The notes under the pieces were generated by a model, which did no database searches, was not told the origin of the DNA, and worked only from the letters and a program-made list of their open reading frames with translations. This document shows, one piece after another, positions 1-9,435 of a DNA stretch of 30,333 nt. The DNA comes from Trichomonas tenax (Eukaryota > Parabasalia > Trichomonadida > Trichomonadidae). The stretch spans positions 1 through 30,333 of the forward strand of contig JALKBU010000625.1 in NCBI GenBank assembly GCA_023091735.1. Reading direction: 5' to 3'. A program made the translations under genes and the position numbers. Positions within the stretch are counted from its first letter, which is position 1. Every line of letters begins with the position of its first letter.

Positions 1-104
1 CCTAATCGTTGAGGTATGGTGTGGTTTTCATTTTCTTGATTATCAATGTCTTTTATTGACTTTTTGATGTATTTATTCATTAGCTCAGGTTGAATCGTTA
101 CCAT
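1..104 (-). CDS. Partial ORF, N-terminal 34 codons, hypothetical (Maverick-block)
   Basis: On the minus strand an ATG at 102-104 opens a frame that runs off the left edge of the window without a stop. The visible residues begin MVTIQPELMNKYIKK and are rich in Lys, Asn and Glu. I do not recognise the family. It is divergent from the plus-strand ORF at 189, and the two are separated by about 85 bp containing three near-copies of a CTATATATAG-type motif, which suggests a shared divergent promoter. Because only 34 codons are visible, coding status rests on the start and the open frame alone. Confidence 0.3.
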   Translation of the reverse strand, partial: MVTIQPELMNKYIKKSIKDIDNQENENHTIPQRL

Positions 105-210
105 CTATATATAGTCGTTTTTTTTTTTTATTAAAAAATTAAATAATAAAAATTAACTTAGTTTTTTCCCCACTATATATATTAGTTATTGTCTCCACTA
201 TATATAGTTA
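105..210. promoter_or_regulatory. Divergent AT-rich spacer with three CTATATATA boxes
   Basis: The spacer contains ctatatatag at about 105-115, actatatatat at about 172-182 and ctatatatag at about 198-207, plus a poly-T/poly-A tract at 119-140. The motif recurs in palindromic form between two divergent ORFs. T. vaginalis promoters generally lack TATA boxes, so a regulatory role specific to the mobile element is only an inference. Confidence 0.2.
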
Positions 211-623
211 CAAAAAATGGCATAGGACCCCCTCTATCTACTACTGACGATGATGAAATAAAAATAGTTGAAAATCCAAAAGAAAACGGTGTTTCTATAT
301 ATTGCATCCGTAAAGTTCCAACAAAAAGCGGGAAACGAATGAATAGAAGAATTTATAACCCAGAATATATTACAATGATATTTAAAAATGAAGACTGTGA
401 AGTGTTGAATTATAAAGAATATTTGAACGTTAAAACTAAATTAAAATATAAATATATTAGAAATGATGAAAGATGTAAAGATAAAGATAAAATTTATAGT
501 ATATGTTTTAATAACTGGAAGTAATTAGGCATTAGAAAACATTTTAAAGAATACGGTAAATCAACTAAATTTTTTAAGGGGGAATATGAAGCCGAAATTG
601 TTGATGAGGGTGACGGATTGTAA
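189..623 (+). pseudogene. Broken Maverick-block gene, hypothetical, with internal TAA
   Basis: An open frame of about 144 codons begins just after an in-frame TAG at 183-185, is interrupted once by TAA at 522-524, and continues in the same frame to a TAA at 621-623. There is no ATG near the start; the first in-frame ATG is at 339 (MNRRIYNPEY). The sequence beyond the internal stop (LGIRKHFKEYG...) keeps the same Lys-, Tyr- and Glu-rich composition, so I read this as one gene with a nonsense mutation and a lost start. No family is recognised. Readthrough, or two separate short genes, cannot be excluded. Confidence 0.4.
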
Positions 624-661
624 ACTCTGGTGCAACTCGTAGGGTAAAGCGCCGAAGCTCT

Positions 662-1027
662 TTAAGCTGAATTTAATACCTCAATAATTTGATTTATTCT
701 ATTTTCAATCTCATTTATTCTTTTTGTTAAATCTTCTATCTTCATTAATGCTGTCACTCTTGATTGAGGAATAGATTTTAAACTTACTACTCCCTTTATT
801 TTTGTAATTTTGAAACCATGACCCTCAGGGTCTTGACATTTGTCCTCAATTTTAAACATTTTATTTAATTTACAGGTAGTGTTTTCTTCGAATATCTTCT
901 TATTATTCGCATAGTACTCATTAAATTCATCAACACTTTCAAATATTTTTGAATCAGTAATTGGTTTAATTATTTTGAGTTTTAAATCTTCTTGAACATG
1001 TTCATTTATTTTTAATATTGGTTTCAT
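662..1027 (-). CDS. 121-aa hypothetical protein with C-terminal coiled coil (Maverick-block)
   Basis: This complete minus-strand ORF has an ATG at 1025-1027 and a TAA at 662-664. The N-terminal half is Lys/Glu/Asn-rich (MKPILKINEHVQEDLK). A central segment, HGFKITKIKGVVSLK, looks beta-rich. The last ~30 residues (DLTKRINEIENRINQIIEVL) have heptad-like Ile/Leu spacing typical of a short coiled coil, so oligomerisation is likely. It is divergent from the 73-aa gene at 1128, with a symmetric AAAATCCT/AGGATTTT hairpin between them. It is not recognised as a known family; its size and position suit a small structural or accessory gene of a Maverick-type element. Confidence 0.55.
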   Translation of the reverse strand: MKPILKINEHVQEDLKLKIIKPITDSKIFESVDEFNEYYANNKKIFEENTTCKLNKMFKIEDKCQDPEGHGFKITKIKGVVSLKSIPQSRVTALMKIEDLTKRINEIENRINQIIEVLNSA

Positions 1028-1042
1028 TTCATACTAATAAAA

Positions 1043-1060
1043 AAAATCCTAAAGGATTTT
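1043..1060. repeat. Short perfect hairpin AAAATCCT-AA-AGGATTTT
   Basis: Two 8-nt inverted arms are separated by 2 nt between the divergent ORFs at 1027 and 1128. The loop is too tight for a stable RNA hairpin, so this may act as a DNA palindrome. Function is unknown. Confidence 0.4.
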
Positions 1061-1104
1061 GCGAAAACTTTGTTTTCAAATATTAATATATCAATATAAA
1101 TTAG

Positions 1105-1127
1105 TTTTTTTTATTCATTAATAAAAC
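1105..1127 (+). promoter_or_regulatory. Upstream motif TTTTTTATTCATTAATAA shared with 23527-23544
   Basis: The stretch TTTTTTATTCATTAATAA lies immediately before the ATG at 1128 (spacer aac). Nearly the same string, with C for A in ATTC(A/C)TTAATAA, directly precedes the ATG at 23545 in the other Maverick-like block. It contains TCATT, matching the trichomonad Inr consensus TCAY(T/A), 11 nt before the ATG. I infer a core promoter shared by two ORFs of the element. Confidence 0.4.
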
Positions 1128-1349
1128 ATGGCTGCTGGATTTTTTAAGAAAATATGGAATGGTATCAAAAACGCTGCAAAATGGGTTCATAATAAAGTAA
1201 TAAAACCTGTTGCTAAAGTAGTTGCACCAATAGCGAAAACAGTTGGCACAGCAATCGGTGGAATATTTGGAGCTAAAGCAGGGAATTCAATGATGGTGGT
1301 ACAGGTTGGAAACGCAATAGGTGGAGTAATTGAAGGATTAGCGAAGTGA
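1128..1349 (+). CDS. 73-aa amphipathic/glycine-rich small protein, candidate minor virion protein
   Basis: This complete ORF (ATG 1128, TGA 1347-1349) starts MAAGFFKKIWNGIKNAAKW. That is a basic amphipathic helix with Phe/Trp/Ile on one face and Lys/Asn on the other, much like membrane-lytic peptides. It is followed by an Ala/Val/Lys segment and a Gly-rich C-terminal half (GTAIGGIFGAKAGNS, then GNAIGGVIEGLAK) resembling glycine-zipper membrane helices. In adenovirus and Polinton-type virions, small minor proteins with amphipathic helices help breach membranes. I infer a comparable role here from composition and from location in a Maverick-like block, not from recognised homology. It is preceded by an Inr-like ATTCATTAATAA motif. 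A bacteriocin-like or holin-like role is the alternative. Confidence 0.55.
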   Translation: MAAGFFKKIWNGIKNAAKWVHNKVIKPVAKVVAPIAKTVGTAIGGIFGAKAGNSMMVVQVGNAIGGVIEGLAK

Positions 1350-1832
1350 TACTGATTTTATTTTTCGGTTGGTAGGTAGGTAGATAAAAATATTTTCGGG
1401 AAAGCAATGAAAATTACTTTTTCAAAATATAATGATTTCACTTAATTTTTACTGTAAAATGTTATCCATTTGTCTTTTATTTTTCGAAACCGAAAATTCT
1501 AGGTCATGGAAATTAACGTTAATTTTAAAATAATTTTATTTTTTAATCCCTAAGTAAACATGTCAACAATGAACAACTCGAAGGTCATTTGTGAATTTCT
1601 TGATTTGCGACATCAAAACATATATACAATATTCTCTATACAGTCAAGAATATTACATCTAAACATTACATCTTATCTCTTCACAGATCATATAAAACAA
1701 ACACTTTTATGAAATAAAATACATTTTAAATTTTAATAGAAGATATAGTTTAAGAACTATCATATCATCATTGATATAGCGTTATTTAAATCAAATAAAC
1801 AATACATATTTAATTAAAACAAAAAATTAAAA
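1350..1832. other. Intergenic, edge of the left Maverick-like block
   Basis: There is no credible gene. It holds a short GGTAGGTAGGTAG run at about 1370-1382 and the perfect palindrome TTAACGTTAA at 1513-1522, which recurs near 30092 and in one-mismatch form near 22528. The rest is plain AT-rich DNA running into the 3' end of the large minus-strand gene. Confidence 0.5.
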
Positions 1833-4800
1833 TCATTCTATCTTAGCGCCTGCTTTTTGTGCGCTTTCAATCATTCCGTCGAGCATTGATGAGTATCTTT
1901 CCATGTCCTCGAATTCCATCTGCTTGACAATGAGTTTATCTTCTGCGCCTTGAAGCATCCGAAGAAGTTGTTTCCTCTTATCAACGTTTCTTCCTGAGAA
2001 TGATTCAAGTGCTTGAAGTGTTTCTTTGCTTTCGTTGAGTAAATAGTTCCACTTCTTGATTCTTCTCTCCAAGAACATCCTTCGAACTTTGAGCTTCCTC
2101 CATTGCTCCATTTCGGCAGAATTGACAAGTTTGTCCAAATCTTTCCTCCTCATCTCGATGAAGTTCGTCTTCTCCTGTAACTGTGCTGCATAGTTCTGAA
2201 CTGTCACCTTCGAGTTCTTGACATCGTTCATCAGTGCTCTGACTTCTGGTTTGACTCTGTTCGATATATCGTCTAATTGCTTTTCCAGCTGTTTCCTGTA
2301 AGCAATCATGTCTCTGATGTGGAGTTCGTACAATTGTACTTCGTTCAATGCTTTGTCTAACTTCTGCTGCTTGATTTGGATCAATGATGTGAGTTCTTCG
2401 AGTTCTTTCTGTCTTTCTCTTGTGATTTCTTCTTCCTGTTTGTTGCTTCTTTCCTTTTGTTCGATTTCACTCTGTAAGAGTGCCATATCATTCCTCAACG
2501 CTTGAATCTTCGCCTGCCTTTCGTTGCTTTCTCCGTTGATTGTGTTGATTTGGTTCTCGATTCCTTTGATCTCGTTGTGCATGTCGGTGACTTCTTTATC
2601 GAGTTTAAGGGCCTCTGTAATGTCCCCTTTCTGTCTTTCTATCGTCTTTAAGTTCTCATTGATGTCTTCGCTTGTTGTCAATGTCAAAATTCCGACATTA
2701 ACAGAGTTAAACTGCTGTGCACGGAATTGGGCAAATTCTCGGCTTTTACCGATGTATTGGAATGGCTTTGACTTGAAGTGTTGGAATCTCTTCTTTTTAT
2801 CCTTCGTGAGTCCTTTTGCCTTAGCGAGTTGATTGTTGAGTGTGTTGAGCTCTGCTTGGCATTGTTCAATCTGCTTATTCTTCTCTTCAAGTCTGTTTTT
2901 CAAGCTCTCATCGCTGTCGCCTTGATCAGTCTGTCTGAGTTGTGGAAGAAGCTCAGACAAAACGTTCTTTTTTTCTTTGGTGAGCGGTTTGTCTTCATTA
3001 TCACTTTCTTCCTTCTTCGGCTTCTGCGGAGATTGATTGAGATCCAAATCGAAATCATCATCTTCCAATGTATCATTGAACTTCTTCTCCGGACTTTGTT
3101 CTTGCCCGATCTTGATTTCACTCTCTGTTTGCGCGTCTATCTCCGTTTTCTCCTCTTCGCTCTCAGTGCTGTAGTATTCATACTCATCTTCGCCTTCTTT
3201 ATGAGGTGGAGAATCGATATAGAGAACTCTTACGCGTTTCTTGATTTCTGTGTCACTGTCATCAGTGAACTCTTCGTATGCGTGTTCTCCGCCATCAGAG
3301 TATTCGTAATCGTACTGGAATCCATTTCCATCACTTAATGGACGCTTCACACGAAGAAGATGTCTTCCTTCTTCATTGATGTGAATTCCGTTTGTGTCTA
3401 AAAGGTCTCTTCTAAGTTTCTTCGCTTCATTTTTCTCTCCATCTTCAATCTTTTTCTCTTCTTCCTTCTCTTCTTCTTCGGGTGATTTTTCTTCATTCTC
3501 TTTTCCTTCATTGATATCTATAGTTATTGGTGGTGGAGGTGGATGCGCTTCTTTCCACGCAGTTCTGTGATGTCTCCTTCTCCTTGGAATTTCGGCATTT
3601 TGTTGATCTTCTTTATTCTTAATCTGCTGATCACCTTTGTTTTCGTTTGTTTGAGATTTACCTTCGATTTGCTCATCAACTAATGAAGCTGTGTCATCAT
3701 CGTCATTGCCATTTCTTCTTGTTGTTTCGAGTGCATCACTCGTCTTTTTTATTTCTGGATTTAATGTTGATGAAAGATTCAATGATAGATCTTTTGGTTT
3801 GAAGTCATCTTGAACATTTTTGTTGCCTGATCTTCTTGGTGTTGAATCAGTATCTTCATTGTTGCTGTTTTGGCGTCTTGCAGATTGTTTGCTTTCGTTT
3901 TGCGACTCATCGATAACGACGGAGTTCTCTTTCTCATCACCTGATTTTCTTCTGGCTGTCTGTGCTTGTTCGCCATCTTTCAGTGAAGAAGGTCTGTTCT
4001 TGAGATCAGACTTTCTGACTTTGATTCTCTTTCTCTCGGAATGTGGCTTTTCTTCTGTTTGTTCTTTCGGTTTACGAGCTTTCTTCTTTTTCTTCTTTGG
4101 TTTATCTGCTGGAACTTGAGATTCAACGTCAGCATTATCATCTGTTTCATGATTTGCAGACTTAGAATCCTGTTCATTTTTATCTTGAGGACCTTTTAAT
4201 AGGTTGTTTAATGCATTCGTCATTATTCCTTTGATTGCATCATCAGTGTCTTTTTCTTTTTCTTGATTTTCTTCATTGTTTTCTGGCTTTAAGTCTTTAG
4301 ATTCTGCATTATTTTGCTTTGATGATTTACTTCTTGGCTTTGATGAACGTCTACTTGAACCTCTCTTTGCACTCGACCTTCCTTTGTTGTTCTTTGCTTC
4401 TTTGTTTTCATCTTCATCATCTTCGTCTTTATCATTATTCTTTCTTCTTGAATCATTCTTTGAAGATCTGGATGGTTTCTTCTTCGTTGAGGCCTTGTTT
4501 TCATCACTTTCATTGTTAAGATCTTTTGATTTAAATTTTGATTTTGATGATGATTTAGAATTTGATTTATCTTCATCATCTTGATTGCTATAATTTTCAT
4601 CATCATCTTGTGATTTTCCTTTACCAGATTTAGACTTTGAGAGAGGTTTTGGTTCATCATAGTATTCATATTCTTCGTATTGATCATTATCTTTGTCTTC
4701 TGGATTCTCATTTCCTGATTTCTTTCCAGACTTTGAGTGCTTTGAATGAGATTTGCCTTGATCATCTTCATCGTAGTCGCACATATCATTGTCTTGAGCA

Positions 4801-7448
4801 TTCGACTTTCTGCCTGATTTGGATGTTTTTCTTCCAGCAGCTGATGACTTTCTTTTTGGTTTGGATTCATCTTCTTCATCATAAAGACTTTCATCTTGTT
4901 CATTATAAGAATTTTCTTCTTCGTCATTTTGACTTTTTCTGGCCATAGATTTTTTTCGGGATTTGGATTTCTCGTTACCATCATTTTCTTCGCCTTTCTT
5001 TGCACCAGATTTCCTTCGAGACTTATCACTGTGTTTTCCTGATTTTTCGTTTTCGTCTTCTGAATCTTCTTCATCATCGTTTATGGTTTTTCCATCCTTT
5101 GACTTCTTTCGAGATTTGTCTTTCTGTTTATCACTATCAGCTTCTTCATATTCACTATCATTCTGACTCTTTCCTGCTTTTGATGATTTTCTTGCTTTTT
5201 GCTTATTTGCTGATTTTTCATCATCATTTTTATTATTGTCTTTGTTTTGACTTTTCCCTGATTTTGAAGATGATCTTCTTTGTTTATGTTGCTTTTCTTC
5301 ATCATTTTCATCATCCGGATTTGCTCCAGATTTAGATTTTCTCCTTGATTTTCTTTGTTCATCGACTTCTGATTCTTTTTCATCATCGTCATCATTTTGA
5401 CTCTTTCCGGCTTTTGACGTTCTTCTGGAATTTGATTTTTCAGATGCGTTTTCATCACTTTCTTCGTCATCTTTAGCCTTCGATTGCCTTCTGCTTGATG
5501 ATGCAGACTTCGGTTTGTCGGCGTTTTCTTCTGCGTTTTTATCATCATTGGCTTTCTTTTCAGTTTCGTTATTATTGAGTGCGTCTTCAAGAGCTTTAGC
5601 AAGACTGAGTTGTGGTGTATCATCGGATTCATTCTGTGATTTAAGATCTTTGTCTGATTTTGCAGCTTCATTGTTTCTTCTTGAGTTGCTTTGTGACTTT
5701 CTGTCTTGTTTTGCTTTTTCATCTTTATTTAGTTTATCTTCTTCATCGGTATTAGCTTTGCTTGTTCTTCTCGAGTTGTTTGACTTGTTTGACTGCTTTG
5801 CTTTATCATCATCGACTTCTTGAGCGTTAGATTCATCTTTATCCTCTGATTTTTCATCATTTTGGTTCGAATCCTCATCTGTTAAATCCTTTGATTGCTG
5901 TTGATTATTTTCTGCATCTTCTGATGAATCCTCTTTCTTTGAATCTTTAGAATTTGGTTCTTCACCAACAGTACCGAGTTTAGCTCTGATGAGTTCTGCT
6001 AGAGAATTAGACTCTGGCTTTGAAGTATCATAATTTTCTTTGGCTTTATCATTTTCTTCTTGAGGCCTTTCTTGTCCTTTTTCTGTTGATTTTGCTTTAT
6101 CGGACTTAGAATCAGCATTTTCTTGACCTTTTATAGATGATTTATCTTTGTCATCAGATTTTTCATTATTTTGGAGATTTTCTTGTGATTTGTCTGCGTT
6201 TTTACCATCTTTTCCTTTTGCTATTGATGATTTTCTATCTTTTGGTTGTGATTTATCTGCATTTGGTTTTTGAAGATTGTTGGATTGATTTTCTGAATTT
6301 TCACTGTCAGTTTGCTTTATTCTGTTGCTCTGATCAGCTGTCTTCGCAATGATTTCAGCTGATTTGACAGCAATTCCGTTAGAATCTAATTTGATATTTT
6401 GATCTGAGTTATTTGACTCTCCTTCACATTGCATCTGTGCATCTAAGTCGTTATTGTTTTGTTTAAAGCGCTTTTCAGGCGATTTCTTTCCAGATTTTTG
6501 ATTTTCATTATTTTCTGATTTCGATCTCTTTAGCTCATTTTGTTTAGCATTGTCATCCTGAGGCTTTGCATCGCTGTTTTCGTTGTCTTTTCCTTGTTGT
6601 TGCTTTTTATTTTTTGATGGACTATTTTTAGAACGTTTTTTATGGGGGTTCTTTGATTTTTCGCTTTTATTGTTCGTAGCCTGTTGTACAAGCTTATCAG
6701 AGTTTGGATCTTCGAGTAATTTTTCAAATTCTTCAACGCTTAAAGATTTTTGTCCAGAAAGTATAGATAATGGCGATGAAGTCAAACCTTTTCCTTGTGC
6801 TAAACGAATTTCAATCCATTCTAATTTCAAATCGGAGATATTTTCCATATTTTCTAATTCGTTCTTTATTTCTTCTGGATCGGCGGTTTTATCGTTAACT
6901 TTCTGTAAAAGAGCGATTTGTTGCTGTAATTCTGTGTTGGAGTAATACAGGAAATGTATTCGATCTTCCATAACTTGATATGCTCCATCAAGTGTGCAAA
7001 ACTGAGGGTCATTGATGAGTTCTTTCATTTTTTCAAGATTTGAGGTTGCTTCATCTTTTGATTTTTGTAACGATCTTAATTTTTTCGCCAATTGTGCAAA
7101 TTTTTCATCCTTGAGAAGCTCTGCCTTGTATTCGTTTGCTTTTTTCGTGTATTCTTGTGTTTGCTTGTCTACATTTTGAATTTTCTTTTTCGTGCGTTTG
7201 AGTTTTTCTTGTATTTCCGTGATTCTAAGATCGAGCTGATACAAATCATGGCCAAGGATTTGATTGTACTCTACTACTTCTTTCACACGCGCTGCTAGTT
7301 TATCATTTTGGTGTCCCAGCCTCTGGTTTTCATCTTGAAGCGAAAAGATATCACATGCAAGTGACTCTATCTGTTCTGGCGAAATTGGTCCCTTTTCTTT
7401 GTTCCCAGAGTCAGAATACATAGAGATATTTGCACCTTTCCGCTTCAT
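1833..7448 (-). CDS. Giant (1871 aa) coiled-coil protein with highly charged low-complexity centre
   Basis: This is a single uninterrupted frame. Residues about 20-215 are a coiled coil (EKLKRTKKKIQNVDKQ-type heptads). Residues about 255-1170 are extremely rich in Lys, Ser, Asp, Glu and Asn and are built from degenerate 30-40-residue units that alternate an acidic run with a basic phospho-site-like motif such as KSRRKSK or SRRTSKA, often followed by GKSQNDD. A short HPPPPP segment lies near residue 1300, after RRRRHH. Residues about 1520-1871 are a second long coiled coil. No catalytic domain is visible. Such proteins in trichomonads are usually annotated as generic coiled-coil or cytoskeletal proteins; a scaffold heavily regulated by basophilic kinases is an inference. 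The start is supported by a CCTTT element 33 nt upstream. The coding strand is so purine-rich that many antisense ORFs appear as shadows. Confidence 0.85.
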   Translation of the reverse strand: MKRKGANISMYSDSGNKEKGPISPEQIESLACDIFSLQDENQRLGHQNDKLAARVKEVVEYNQILGHDLYQLDLRITEIQEKLKRTKKKIQNVDKQTQEYTKKANEYKAELLKDEKFAQLAKKLRSLQKSKDEATSNLEKMKELINDPQFCTLDGAYQVMEDRIHFLYYSNTELQQQIALLQKVNDKTADPEEIKNELENMENISDLKLEWIEIRLAQGKGLTSSPLSILSGQKSLSVEEFEKLLEDPNSDKLVQQATNNKSEKSKNPHKKRSKNSPSKNKKQQQGKDNENSDAKPQDDNAKQNELKRSKSENNENQKSGKKSPEKRFKQNNNDLDAQMQCEGESNNSDQNIKLDSNGIAVKSAEIIAKTADQSNRIKQTDSENSENQSNNLQKPNADKSQPKDRKSSIAKGKDGKNADKSQENLQNNEKSDDKDKSSIKGQENADSKSDKAKSTEKGQERPQEENDKAKENYDTSKPESNSLAELIRAKLGTVGEEPNSKDSKKEDSSEDAENNQQQSKDLTDEDSNQNDEKSEDKDESNAQEVDDDKAKQSNKSNNSRRTSKANTDEEDKLNKDEKAKQDRKSQSNSRRNNEAAKSDKDLKSQNESDDTPQLSLAKALEDALNNNETEKKANDDKNAEENADKPKSASSSRRQSKAKDDEESDENASEKSNSRRTSKAGKSQNDDDDEKESEVDEQRKSRRKSKSGANPDDENDEEKQHKQRRSSSKSGKSQNKDNNKNDDEKSANKQKARKSSKAGKSQNDSEYEEADSDKQKDKSRKKSKDGKTINDDEEDSEDENEKSGKHSDKSRRKSGAKKGEENDGNEKSKSRKKSMARKSQNDEEENSYNEQDESLYDEEDESKPKRKSSAAGRKTSKSGRKSNAQDNDMCDYDEDDQGKSHSKHSKSGKKSGNENPEDKDNDQYEEYEYYDEPKPLSKSKSGKGKSQDDDENYSNQDDEDKSNSKSSSKSKFKSKDLNNESDENKASTKKKPSRSSKNDSRRKNNDKDEDDEDENKEAKNNKGRSSAKRGSSRRSSKPRSKSSKQNNAESKDLKPENNEENQEKEKDTDDAIKGIMTNALNNLLKGPQDKNEQDSKSANHETDDNADVESQVPADKPKKKKKKARKPKEQTEEKPHSERKRIKVRKSDLKNRPSSLKDGEQAQTARRKSGDEKENSVVIDESQNESKQSARRQNSNNEDTDSTPRRSGNKNVQDDFKPKDLSLNLSSTLNPEIKKTSDALETTRRNGNDDDDTASLVDEQIEGKSQTNENKGDQQIKNKEDQQNAEIPRRRRHHRTAWKEAHPPPPPITIDINEGKENEEKSPEEEEKEEEKKIEDGEKNEAKKLRRDLLDTNGIHINEEGRHLLRVKRPLSDGNGFQYDYEYSDGGEHAYEEFTDDSDTEIKKRVRVLYIDSPPHKEGEDEYEYYSTESEEEKTEIDAQTESEIKIGQEQSPEKKFNDTLEDDDFDLDLNQSPQKPKKEESDNEDKPLTKEKKNVLSELLPQLRQTDQGDSDESLKNRLEEKNKQIEQCQAELNTLNNQLAKAKGLTKDKKKRFQHFKSKPFQYIGKSREFAQFRAQQFNSVNVGILTLTTSEDINENLKTIERQKGDITEALKLDKEVTDMHNEIKGIENQINTINGESNERQAKIQALRNDMALLQSEIEQKERSNKQEEEITRERQKELEELTSLIQIKQQKLDKALNEVQLYELHIRDMIAYRKQLEKQLDDISNRVKPEVRALMNDVKNSKVTVQNYAAQLQEKTNFIEMRRKDLDKLVNSAEMEQWRKLKVRRMFLERRIKKWNYLLNESKETLQALESFSGRNVDKRKQLLRMLQGAEDKLIVKQMEFEDMERYSSMLDGMIESAQKAGAKIE

Positions 7449-7477
7449 ATTTTAATAATCGGGGGATGTAAAAAATA

Positions 7478-7482
7478 AAAGG
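7478..7482 (-). promoter_or_regulatory. M5-type CCTTT initiator candidate for the coiled-coil gene
   Basis: On the minus strand CCTTT lies upstream of the ATG at 7446-7448, with its second C at 7481, giving a leader of about 33 nt. In T. vaginalis the M5 element CCTTT can replace the Inr, with transcription starting at the second C. No Inr-like TCAY(T/A) was seen in the last 40 nt before this ATG. Confidence 0.4.
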
Positions 7483-7879
7483 GTCAATTTTTTACTATCA
7501 ATTAATAATAAACGTTCATAAAATTTAATGCATTATTTCGAGGTTTCTCCTTTTGACCAGAAATACCAATTTGCTCCTTCTAGAGCAGTCCGAAAAACTT
7601 AAAATCTGAATAATCTATTGTTCGACTTTGATTCTGACAAATAAACATGTTTTCTGCCATATAAATTATGAATCGAGAATTTTACAGATTAGGACATGAA
7701 TATTATTTTAAATAACATTTTATTATTTCATTTTTCGAAAATTCAATTTCTCACATAGAAGAAGTAAAAATAGAGATAGGTCGTTAAATTTTTTTCGTCT
7801 GTTATTTTTGACGTTCCACATTCTTATATAGAGAACGTTCTAAATTCTGGGCCCAATATATGCTAAAGACTACCATATG

Positions 7880-7899
7880 CTTAACATTTCAATGTTAAG
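7880..7899. repeat. Perfect 9-bp inverted repeat (CTTAACATT-tc-AATGTTAAG)
   Basis: Two exact 9-nt arms are separated by 2 nt in the spacer between divergent genes. It could be a protein-binding palindrome or a chance event in AT-rich DNA. Confidence 0.45.
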
Positions 7900-8483
7900 G
7901 GAAAGAATCATATTTAAATTTCTCATGAATATATTCTCGGTTAAATATTAATCTCAAATCCAGTCATTTCAACATATCACAAATCACAGTTTACGTCATG
8001 AATGATCTGAATCCACACAAAAAAGTATATCACAGAAATTTCATATTTTATCTTTTTAAAAAACCAAGAGAATCTTCTAAAACACCTACAATTCTGTAAA
8101 GCTAGCCTAGCATATGTATTTTATTCTGTTTTGAGTTGATTTTGGTCCCCGATTTTGAGTTTCTTGTATAACGAATCTCATTTCCTAAAATGTATGCGAT
8201 AAAAATCATGTTCTTATGCTTTGCATTACAGAGAGAATAAAATTGCATGAGTTTAATTAAATAAAAAGTTTATAAATTTTGAAACAACGTATATTCTAAT
8301 GAAAGTAGTAATAAACACGACAACCTCTAATATTCAACCTTAAAGCAGTCATTAGACAGTATTTATGGAATCACATTCGGAATACTTTTAGTTGTTAGTT
8401 GTCGAAATACTAAATAGCAATTTTTGCCATTTTGCCGTGTAAAAAATGTAAAGTTGCTATTTTTGTCATAATCCAATTAAAAT

Positions 8484-8525
8484 CTTGAACAACAAAAGTG
8501 ACATTCCAAGCAACACTAGTTTCAT
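8484..8525 (+). repeat. Dispersed 42-bp repeat, copy A (inverse copy at 20806-20847)
   Basis: This 42-nt segment, running from CTTGAACAACAAAAGTGACA to CACTAGTTTCAT, is the reverse complement of 20806-20847 with a single mismatch. Such identity 12 kb apart in non-coding DNA indicates a recent duplication or a member of a repeat family. Confidence 0.75.
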
Positions 8526-8690
8526 GCCTAAAATATAATGATATTATTTTCAGTTTAAAAGTATCATTCATGATATATGCTTGTGCAGAACACTATACAT
8601 TGTTCTTAACATATTAGAAAATTTCAAAAATAATGACTAGAGAGAACTGAATTTCAATGCAATTTATTCGAAAAATTTAAAAAAGAACAA

Positions 8691-8863
8691 CAATACGAAA
8701 TTTGAAATAAAGAGAAAGAGGAAAAGAGAAAAAGAGGGAGAGAAAAAGGAAAAAAGAAAAGAAAAGGGAGGGGACATATAAGTTATTCTTTGAAATTAAT
8801 TTTGTGATTTCGTTGGCCGGAGGCCTCGATTTTTTGCATATTTGTATTGCCCAAAGACAAAGC
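8691..8863 (-). repeat. Dispersed ~170-bp repeat, copy A, including a homopurine tract
   Basis: Its reverse complement aligns along its length with 19918-20062, sharing GCTTTGTCTT, GAAATCAC, ATTTCAAAGAATAACTTATA, a long polypyrimidine tract and an ATTCAAATTT end. Positions 8709-8774 are 66 uninterrupted purines. Together with the 42-bp unit, the order of the two segments is exactly reversed in the second location, so one longer inverted duplication was probably broken up by insertions and deletions. Confidence 0.65.
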
Positions 8864-9435
8864 AAAAATGTCACTTTTCCAATCCATAGCGCCTCGATAG
8901 AAAATGATGCATATGGGGCAGCGAAAATATGGTAAGAATTTGAGCCAATTCTCTTGAATTCGACTTCGATGACTTACCTCTTTAAAAAATGTTCAAAATT
9001 ATGCTTGTTGAAAAACCTTAAAATGGTGGCGTCGTGAAAGATAGCTGTAGTTGTTGGTGGATATCTTTGTGAAATTTCATTTTTTTGTATTCTTTTATAA
9101 TATAACTCCACTATCATTTAATTAAATTACTTTCAAAAAAAAACGTATTTTTTATGGATCTTCTTGCACTATATCCACTATTTTTCCAGAGCAAAAATTA
9201 TCTTCCAAATTTGCAACCCTATTTTCAAAATTTCATATTGTATCACTAGATCATCATTTTTATTTCACTTTTTAAAAAAATATTATAGGTAGAATTTGAA
9301 CGTTTTATCTCAAATATTGAAGCAAATATAAATCTGTCATGTAAAGACAGAAACGGCATGTAAATTAGATTTTATTGCCAAATAAAAATGATTTTGACGC
9401 GTAAATAAAGATTTTAGCAGGGCAAAAAATTTATT

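Larger units (their letters stand above)
7449..9435. other. ~2 kb intergenic region with inverted repeats and homopurine tract
   Basis: No ORF looks real. It contains the hairpin at 7880-7899, a 42-bp unit (8484-8525) and a ~170-bp unit (8691-8863) that both recur inverted near 20 kb, and a 66-nt homopurine run. It separates the divergent coiled-coil gene and the poly(A) polymerase-like gene and must hold both promoters. Confidence 0.5.

Noticed and set aside
3820..5823. Many 60-260-codon ORFs on both strands inside the large coiled-coil gene
   Set aside because: They are frame shadows of a repetitive, purine-rich coding strand with codon-biased composition; none has an initiator or a recognisable domain.
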